DNA of 32,080 nucleotides. Source: Verrucomicrobiota bacterium (lineage in GTDB: Bacteria; Verrucomicrobiota; Verrucomicrobiia; Opitutales; Opitutaceae). The notes under the pieces are model-generated. The model saw only the letters and a list, made by a program, of their open reading frames with translations. It made no database searches and had not been told where the DNA came from. The position numbers and the translations under genes are program-made. The DNA lies in assembly GCA_023457715.1 (NCBI GenBank), contig JAEWKR010000026.1, positions 1 through 32,080 on the forward strand, given 5' to 3'. This document shows positions 27,311-32,080 of this stretch, piece after piece; within the stretch, counting starts at the first letter, position 1, and each line of letters begins with the position of its first letter.

Positions 27311-27487
27311 ATGCAAGCTACCCTGTACGTCCTCGCCGCGTTCCTTGGCCTGATGGGCGTCATTGGCTTCGTCGTCATGCTGAACGAGGCGTGGCGGGCT
27401 CCCGAAGGCTATCAGGACGCGAAGGGTTTCCACGCCGAGGCGGAGGCCTGTGAGCGCGAGGTGACCGCCGAAATGCTCAAGAGCTAA
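27311..27487 (+). CDS. Tiny single-pass membrane protein, RAPxG..D..GFH family (member 2)
   Basis: 58 residues, ATG at 27311. A hydrophobic helix fills about residues 4-24 and is followed by NEAWRAPEGYQDAKGFHAEA and a short charged tail. It aligns end to end with the 60-residue protein at 31442 (both start MQA(T/I)LYV and continue RAPxG..D..GFHAE.EAC) and more distantly with the protein at 25608. The start is supported by the shared N terminus and the shared leader upstream. It sits alone on the plus strand between composite repeat copy C and the convergent ligase gene. Function unknown. Confidence 0.78.
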   Translation: MQATLYVLAAFLGLMGVIGFVVMLNEAWRAPEGYQDAKGFHAEAEACEREVTAEMLKS

Positions 27488-27540
27488 GACGCCAGCGAGA
27501 CGCTGGGTCCCTTGTCCCTAGTCTCGCGGCGTGCGGACCG

Positions 27541-27655
27541 GTTTCTGCCTCCGGCCTTCCGGCCCTCTGGCCCTCCGGCCCTCTGGCCTTCCGGCCTTCC
27601 GGCCCTCCGGATTTCAGCTTCTCAGCTTTTCAGCCTTTCAGCCTTTCAGCATTCC
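27541..27655. repeat. 9-bp to 8-bp graded repeat array at the 3' end of the first ligase gene
   Basis: Units of CCGGCCCTC and CCGGCCTTC (27548-27610) pass into CTTTTCAGC/CTTTCAGC units (27611-27651). The TGA stop of the minus-strand ligase at 27630-27632 and its last codons (residues AERLKG) lie inside the 8-mer array, so the repeat supplies the end of the protein. Confidence 0.7.
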
Positions 27656-29174
27656 CCCCGGCCCCGGCCCCGACCCTCAGCGGTTGCCTCCCGGCGATGG
27701 CCGCCCACCGCGCCGCCGCAGGCCAGAGCGCGCACCAAGGGATCAAAATCGCGGGGCTGTAGAACACGAAGTCGGCGCAGCCCATCACGATCACGAAAAG
27801 CAGCCCGAGGACGATCGGGCCCCCGAGGGGATCCGCCCACGCCCGCACCCGCACCAGCTCCCGCGCCCAATATGCAAAGCTGGCCGCGATCAGCAGTACG
27901 CCCGGCAGGCCCAGCTCGATGGGAATTTCCAACACGTCATTCAGCGCATGCGACCAGAACTGCCGCGTCGCGATTTGCGGATAATGCTGTTGATGGATCG
28001 GGAAGAGGTATTGGAACCCTCCCGCCCCCACCCCCCGCACCCCGTTTGCGCGCAGCATGTCCGTGGAGGCGGCATTTGCCGTCTTGCGCCACTGTACGGA
28101 AATATCCGTCCCGCTAAACGCCTGCCGGATGCGTTGCACCGCCGCCCCGGGCTTCGCCATCTGGACACCCGCGACGACGCAGACGCCCAACCCCATCAGC
28201 AGCCCGATCGTCAGCCACGCCCGGCGCGCGCCCCGGGGTTGTCGAAACTGAAACCAGACCAACCCGGCGACCACGCTGCACAGATATGCCGCCGCCACGA
28301 ACGTCGCGCCCCGGGCCAGACTGAAAAAGATGCTGACGGCGATGAGGGTGACGCCGAAGGCGAAAACACCCGCGGGGCTGGATTTCTCCCACCGTCGCAC
28401 CCCGCGCACGTAGAACCACGCGCCCAGCCCCACCGCCACCACAAGCATCAAAAACAGGAAGCCACCCGCGTGGTTCTTGTAGATGAAACTGGCGTAGAAC
28501 GAGACGTTGGGGGACTCGATGCGGCCAAAGATCTGCCGCGTTCCCGACATCCGCTGCGCCAGCCCGAACAGGGCCACCGCCACCCCGTTTACCGCCAGCG
28601 CGATAAGGAACGCCTGCAGCGTCCGGAGCCGCGTGAAGGCCACCCACACGGTGCACGCTGTGAGCCAGGCCGACGCATAAATGAGCGCCATCCGCCAAGG
28701 CCCGCCCGTGCGGAAGGGCACATCGACGCCCGTGGGCAGCCACGCGACGTGGGGAATCCGGCGCATCCACCACCGCGTGCCGTCGCTCAGGTATGTCCAT
28801 GACGGGTTCAGCGCCTGAAGGACCACCAGCGCAAGAAGGCAGAGACCAAGCCAGAAGATCGGGAACCGCAGCAGCCGCGGCCACATGCTTTCCCCCTCCC
28901 CCTCGGCCTCCCGTCGCGGCACCAGCGCGAGCACGAAGCCCAGCGCTGCGAGCGCGAGACTGCACGCCTGCGCCAGCGGCCGCATCGTCCCCAAGGCCCA
29001 CGGCAGAATCAGGAGGTGCAGGCTCACCACCCCCAACGCCGCATTCTCGAGCGGTGGCACCGGCCGCCCCCCGGAAGGCGCCCGACGCGGTCCACCCTGC
29101 AGCGCATGCGGCACCTCGGCGACCTTCTCGAAAGGCGCCTCGTGATCCCGGGAACCGGCGGGGTGATCGGCCAT
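27630..29174 (-). CDS. O-antigen ligase/polymerase family membrane protein, paralogue 1
   Basis: 514 residues from the ATG at 29174; a TTG at 29213 is an alternative. A soluble N terminus is followed by about ten hydrophobic helices and a large periplasmic loop near 340-420, the layout of WaaL/Wzy-type enzymes that transfer or polymerise lipid-linked glycans in the inner membrane. SLARGATF near 285-292 carries the conserved Arg, and GVGAGGFQYLFPIHQQ near 381-396 is the expected loop motif. The family's HxHN motif reads HALNDVLEIPIELG at 409-422: Leu411 stands where the next-door paralogue has His452. That His belongs to the H[NSQ]-x9-G signature of WaaL ligases, so activity may be altered or lost. 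It lies 64 bp downstream of paralogue 2, so a duplicated operon is likely. Confidence 0.82.
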   Translation of the reverse strand: MADHPAGSRDHEAPFEKVAEVPHALQGGPRRAPSGGRPVPPLENAALGVVSLHLLILPWALGTMRPLAQACSLALAALGFVLALVPRREAEGEGESMWPRLLRFPIFWLGLCLLALVVLQALNPSWTYLSDGTRWWMRRIPHVAWLPTGVDVPFRTGGPWRMALIYASAWLTACTVWVAFTRLRTLQAFLIALAVNGVAVALFGLAQRMSGTRQIFGRIESPNVSFYASFIYKNHAGGFLFLMLVVAVGLGAWFYVRGVRRWEKSSPAGVFAFGVTLIAVSIFFSLARGATFVAAAYLCSVVAGLVWFQFRQPRGARRAWLTIGLLMGLGVCVVAGVQMAKPGAAVQRIRQAFSGTDISVQWRKTANAASTDMLRANGVRGVGAGGFQYLFPIHQQHYPQIATRQFWSHALNDVLEIPIELGLPGVLLIAASFAYWARELVRVRAWADPLGGPIVLGLLFVIVMGCADFVFYSPAILIPWCALWPAAARWAAIAGRQPLRVGAGAGGNAERLKG

Positions 29175-29238
29175 GAGCTGAACGACGGAAAAGGAGAATC
29201 GCTCCGGCTTCAACCCGGCGCCCCGCGCGCGGCGCCGT

Positions 29239-30858
29239 TTAACCTCTCGCCTCTTCGAGCACGGTCCACCGCGCGACCGCGGGCCAGAGCGCGCACCAGG
29301 TGATCAGAATGGCCGGACAATAGAAAATGAACTCACCCCACGACATCGCTACGAGGAACAGGAGGCCCACGATCACCGAGGCGCTGAGCGGGTTCTGCCA
29401 CGCGTAGTTGCGCAGGAGTACCACCGCCCAGTACGCGAACGAGGCCACGATGAGCAGGGTGCCCGCCAAACCCAGCTCGATCGGCAGCTGCAACACATCG
29501 TTGTGGGCATGCTGCCAGAATTGCGGCGGGTTGGTCAGCTGTGGGATCTTCTTCTGGTGAAACGGAAATAGGAACTGATACCCGCCCGCCCCCACGCCCC
29601 CCAGGCCCCGCTCCTTGAGCATCTCCAGCGACCCCTGGTTCGCCGCTTGCCGCGCCTTCACGGACACATCCTGTGTCGTCCATACCGCCCGCAACTCGCT
29701 CCAGGCCCGGCCCGTCCGCACCGCCTGGAGGCCGGTCTTGAGGAAGAAGCCGAAGACCAGCAGCAACGCGATCGTGATCACCGGACTCCGCGCCGCCGCC
29801 GGCAGCCGCCATTGAAACCACGTGAACGCCGCGACCAGCACCGTCAGGTAGGCCAGCATCACGAAGGTCGCGCCGCGGGCATAGCTGATGAAAATGCTGA
29901 CGGCGATGCAGGTGACGAAGAACGCGAACAAGCCCGCCGGGCTCGATTTGTCCAGTCGGCGAACGCTGCGCACGTAGTGCCACGCGGCCAACGCCGCCGC
30001 CATCGTGAGCGTCAGCAGGAGATAACCTCCCGCGTGGTTCTTGTAGATGAAACTGGAGAAGAACTCCGCCCGCGTCTCGATCGTCCAAAACACCTTCCGC
30101 GCCTCCAGGCCGATTTGGGCGAAGCCGAACAAAGCCAGCGCCACGCCGTTGCCCGCCAGCACGAGGAACAACCGCTGCAAGGTGCGTCGGCGCGTCATGC
30201 CCACCCAGATCGAGCACACCGTCAGCCAGGCGGAGCTGTAGATCAGCAGCATGCGCCAGGGGCCACCCTGGGGCGTGTTGGGCGGGGCCACGAAGGGAAC
30301 GTCCACGCCCGTTGGGAGCCACGCGACGTGTTTGACGGCGCTCATCCACCAGGCCTTGCCGTTGGTTTGAAAGGCCCACGCCGGATTCAGCCCCTGCACC
30401 ACGATCAGCCCCAGCAGCGCCAGTCCCAGCCAGAAGATTGGGAAGCGCAGCAGCTTTGGCAGCAGCACGAGCCGAAACGCCGGATCTCCGCCGGGCACCG
30501 CCGCATGCTCGCGCGGAATGAGCGCGAGAACGAAGCCCGCCACCGCCAGCGCGAGGCTGCAGACCTGGGTCGGCAGACGCACGGCGCCCAACGCCCAAGG
30601 CAGCATCGCCAGATGCGCGGCGACGACAAAAAACAGGGCGGTTTCGAGCGGATGAATCGGGGGACGCCGCGGGCCGCCGCGAAACTGATCCACCACGGAC
30701 GTCCCGACTCCCCCGGCTGAGCCGTCCCTCGGCAGGGCGTTACCCTGACTCTCCGGGCCCGGCGATCCAACCTCCGCCGGGGCCTTGGCGAAGCGACCGC
30801 CGGAACGGCGGTGCCGGGACCCCCGGTGGGAACTGGAACTGGACTCATCGCGTGGCAT
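29239..30858 (-). CDS. O-antigen ligase/polymerase family membrane protein, paralogue 2
   Basis: 539 residues from the ATG at 30858. A long hydrophilic, probably cytoplasmic N terminus (about 70 residues, Ser/Arg/Gly-rich and weakly conserved) precedes about ten membrane helices and a periplasmic loop. The family signatures are complete: ISYARGATF at 324-332, GVGAGGYQFLFPFHQ at 421-435, and HAHNDVLQLPIELG at 450-463 with His452 before Asn453. It aligns along its length with the downstream paralogue (for example SFIYKNHAGG, HVAWLPTGVDVPF and KSSPAG are shared). The role is transfer or polymerisation of undecaprenyl-linked glycans at the periplasmic face; ligase and polymerase cannot be told apart from sequence. 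The true start could be one of the later in-frame codons, since the first 60 residues lack recognisable homology. Confidence 0.85.
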   Translation of the reverse strand: MPRDESSSSSHRGSRHRRSGGRFAKAPAEVGSPGPESQGNALPRDGSAGGVGTSVVDQFRGGPRRPPIHPLETALFFVVAAHLAMLPWALGAVRLPTQVCSLALAVAGFVLALIPREHAAVPGGDPAFRLVLLPKLLRFPIFWLGLALLGLIVVQGLNPAWAFQTNGKAWWMSAVKHVAWLPTGVDVPFVAPPNTPQGGPWRMLLIYSSAWLTVCSIWVGMTRRRTLQRLFLVLAGNGVALALFGFAQIGLEARKVFWTIETRAEFFSSFIYKNHAGGYLLLTLTMAAALAAWHYVRSVRRLDKSSPAGLFAFFVTCIAVSIFISYARGATFVMLAYLTVLVAAFTWFQWRLPAAARSPVITIALLLVFGFFLKTGLQAVRTGRAWSELRAVWTTQDVSVKARQAANQGSLEMLKERGLGGVGAGGYQFLFPFHQKKIPQLTNPPQFWQHAHNDVLQLPIELGLAGTLLIVASFAYWAVVLLRNYAWQNPLSASVIVGLLFLVAMSWGEFIFYCPAILITWCALWPAVARWTVLEEARG

Positions 30859-31365
30859 TGGGGAGGAAAAGCTGAAAAGCCGGGAAGCTGAAAGACTGAA
30901 ATGGTCCGGCTGCGCCGGGGATTTCAGATTTCAGATTTCCAGCTTACAGCATTTCAGCCTGAATACCGATTTTGCCACAGAGGTCACAGAGGCCCAATCA
31001 GAGCCGAGCCGGAGGCGGGCGCTGCGACGGTCTTGGGCGTTACGCGATGAACAGGTTTGTCCAAGGACCGAGAGCCAGAAGGCCAGAGGGCCGGAGGGCC
31101 GGAAGGCCGGAAGGCCCGAAGGCTGAAAAGCTGATAGGCTGAAACGCTGAAAATCTGAAATCTGAAATTTGAAATCTGAAATCCCCGGCGCAGCCGGGTT
31201 CCACCTCTCCGCCCTCATCCCTCATTCCCTAACTCCCTCATTCCCTCACTCCCTTAGCCCCTCATTCCCTCATTCCCTCACTCCCTCATTCCCTCACTCC
31301 CTCACTCCCTCACTCCCTGCCCCCGGTGGTACTACGTAACCCCCGTGCGTAGCAGGCCCCCGCTC
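30859..31365. repeat. Repeat-only region upstream of the second ligase gene
   Basis: No gene is supported. In order: GCTGAAA-type 8-mers and a CCGGCTGCGCCGG hairpin with ATTTCAG heptamers (30870-30945); a segment ACCGATTTTGCCACAGAGGTC near 30963-30984 that recurs near 31786-31806; a 9-, 8-, 7-bp graded array ending in a GC hairpin (31079-31198); and an 8-bp array of CTCATTCC/CTCACTCC (31214-31318). Confidence 0.7.
31214..31318. repeat. 8-bp tandem array CTCATTCC/CTCACTCC
   Basis: About a dozen units in direct tandem, with the two unit types mixed. It is the cleanest simple tandem array in the window and a likely site of length variation by slippage. It is not in a supported coding frame. Confidence 0.8.
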
Positions 31366-31441
31366 GCTAAGGAGTTTTCTGACCGGGATAGAGGGTCACC
31401 ACGGATTCCCCGAAGCCCCTTCCTTCGGGTACCTTAAGACC
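31366..31441 (+). promoter_or_regulatory. Leader shared with the region upstream of 27311
   Basis: It has the same ordered blocks as 27236-27310 directly before a homologous gene. A local hairpin CCCGAAG/CTTCGGG (31409-31429) is present only here. Promoter or 5' UTR function is an inference. Confidence 0.5.
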
Positions 31442-31624
31442 ATGCAAGCCATCCTGTACGTCGTTCTTACCGTGGTCGCGCTGATCTGCGCCGCCGGTCT
31501 CGTGCGCTTGCTGATGGAAGTCGGCCGAGCGCCCAACGGGCACGAAGACGAGCAGGGATTTCACGCGGAACGAGAAGCCTGCAAGGGCGAAGCTGCCGCG
31601 CTCACCGAAAAGCTCACAGGCTGA
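31442..31624 (+). CDS. Tiny single-pass membrane protein, RAPxG..D..GFH family (member 3)
   Basis: 60 residues, ATG at 31442. A hydrophobic helix (about 4-25) is followed by MEVGRAPNGHEDEQGFHAER and a Glu/Ala/Lys-rich tail that could form a short helix. The N terminus MQAILYV and the RAPxG..D..GFHAE.EAC block match the gene at 27311; a third relative is at 25608. The TGA stop falls in the first unit of a GCTGAAGG/CCGGAGGG repeat array. It is oriented away from the ligase pair. Function unknown. Confidence 0.78.
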   Translation: MQAILYVVLTVVALICAAGLVRLLMEVGRAPNGHEDEQGFHAEREACKGEAAALTEKLTG

Positions 31625-31770
31625 AGGCCGGAGGGACGGAAGGCCGGAAGGCCGGAGGGCCGGAGGGCCAGAGGGCCGGAGGGCCGGAGGGCCGGAAGGC
31701 GGAAGGCGGAAAAGCTGAAAGGCTGAAACGCTGAAAATCTGAAATCTGAAATCCCCGGCGCAGCCGGCCT
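31625..31770. repeat. Graded 9-, 8-, 7-bp tandem array ending in a GC hairpin
   Basis: CCGGAGGGC-type units (31626-31705) pass into GCTGAAAG-type units (31709-31735), then ATCTGAA heptamers (31736-31752), then the hairpin CCGGC-GCA-GCCGG (about 31754-31768). The same order is found at 31079-31198, and inverted at 27548-27651 and 22720-22955. Confidence 0.75.
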
Positions 31771-31920
31771 GCAGGACTGAACCGGAATACCGATTTGCCA
31801 CAGAGGTCTCTGTGTCCGCCGTAGGCTCGGCGAAGGTGGATGTGTCGGAGCTCTGTAGTGCTATCCCTGCATTTCGTGTTTTTTGAGCACGACTTCCCGT
31901 TTCGGTGAGCGTCCTCCCAA
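31771..31920. other. Non-coding segment with partial repeat matches
   Basis: It holds a second copy of ACCGATTT(T)GCCACAGAGGTC near 31786-31806 and an imperfect palindrome GTCCGCCGTAGGCTCGGCG... at 31814-31842. No gene is supported. Confidence 0.45.
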
Positions 31921-32063
31921 TCATTGAACAGAAGGCAACGAAGGAAACGAAGGCCGCTGAGTGAATTGGAGCAGTTCCTCCAAATCAGATTTCACAAAAA
32001 CCGAACTACAGCGCCGAGTGATCCCGCAATCCTTCGTTTCCTTCGTTACCTTCTGTTGAATGG
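31921..32063. repeat. Inverted repeat, 33-bp arms, MITE-like
   Basis: The arms at 31921-31953 and 32031-32063 are reverse complements with about three mismatches; their shared core is AACGAAGGAAACGAAGG. They enclose 77 bases without a gene. The size and arm structure suit a small non-autonomous mobile element or a long RNA hairpin; no target-site duplication was recognised. Confidence 0.75.
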
Positions 32064-32080
32064 ATTGATTTGGTTGCGGC

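Noticed and set aside
31204..31320. 8-bp CTCATTCC/CTCACTCC array as a CRISPR
   Set aside because: Units are contiguous with no spacers and far shorter than CRISPR repeats; no cas genes are present.
31409..31429. Hairpin CCCGAAG/CTTCGGG as a conserved riboswitch-like element
   Set aside because: The homologous leader at 27236-27310 does not keep this stem, so there is no evidence of a conserved structure.

Overview
The window reads as a high-GC chromosomal segment of a Verrucomicrobiota bacterium, most likely of the Opitutaceae type. This is an inference from three things: very large secreted proteins built from Ig-like, delta-60 and 'SxDGxxW' propeller modules; a shared C-terminal EF-hand tail; and intergenic DNA packed with short (TTTGAGA)n, (CTTTCAGC)n and (CCGGAGGGC)n repeats. 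No 16S gene or other taxonomic marker is present. Most start codons lack an obvious Shine-Dalgarno sequence.

Left part (1-1763): a composite intergenic repeat, then a plus-strand Tat-exported Gfo/Idh/MocA-type oxidoreductase. Centre (1764-23407): four minus-strand genes in a row, read right to left. They are a 149-residue secreted beta-sandwich protein, then three giant secreted proteins of 1290, 2814 and 2682 residues. Each giant ends in the same two-part tail: a beta-sandwich related to the 149-residue protein (clear in two, divergent in the third) and a duplicated EF-hand, dockerin-like segment. The most distal giant also carries an N-terminal metzincin zinc protease. A GC hairpin followed by a short heptamer array sits directly behind each giant gene.

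Right part (23408-32080): a stand-alone response-regulator receiver protein on the plus strand converges on a minus-strand diacylglycerol-kinase-like lipid kinase. Then come a glucose-1-phosphate thymidylyltransferase (RmlA) and two tandem paralogous O-antigen ligase/polymerase proteins, all on the minus strand. Between and around them lie three paralogous genes for tiny single-pass membrane proteins (58-62 residues) with a shared RAPxG..D..GFH signature. Two of the three also share their upstream leader.

The best candidates for something undescribed are: (1) the sandwich plus EF-hand tail of the giants together with the small secreted protein carrying only the sandwich, which looks like a surface-assembly or anchoring system; (2) the family of tiny membrane proteins mixed in with polysaccharide genes; (3) the pair of ligases in which one copy has lost the motif histidine; and (4) the modular intergenic repeats, which combine a long inverted repeat, graded 9-, 8- and 7-bp tandem units and a GC hairpin.
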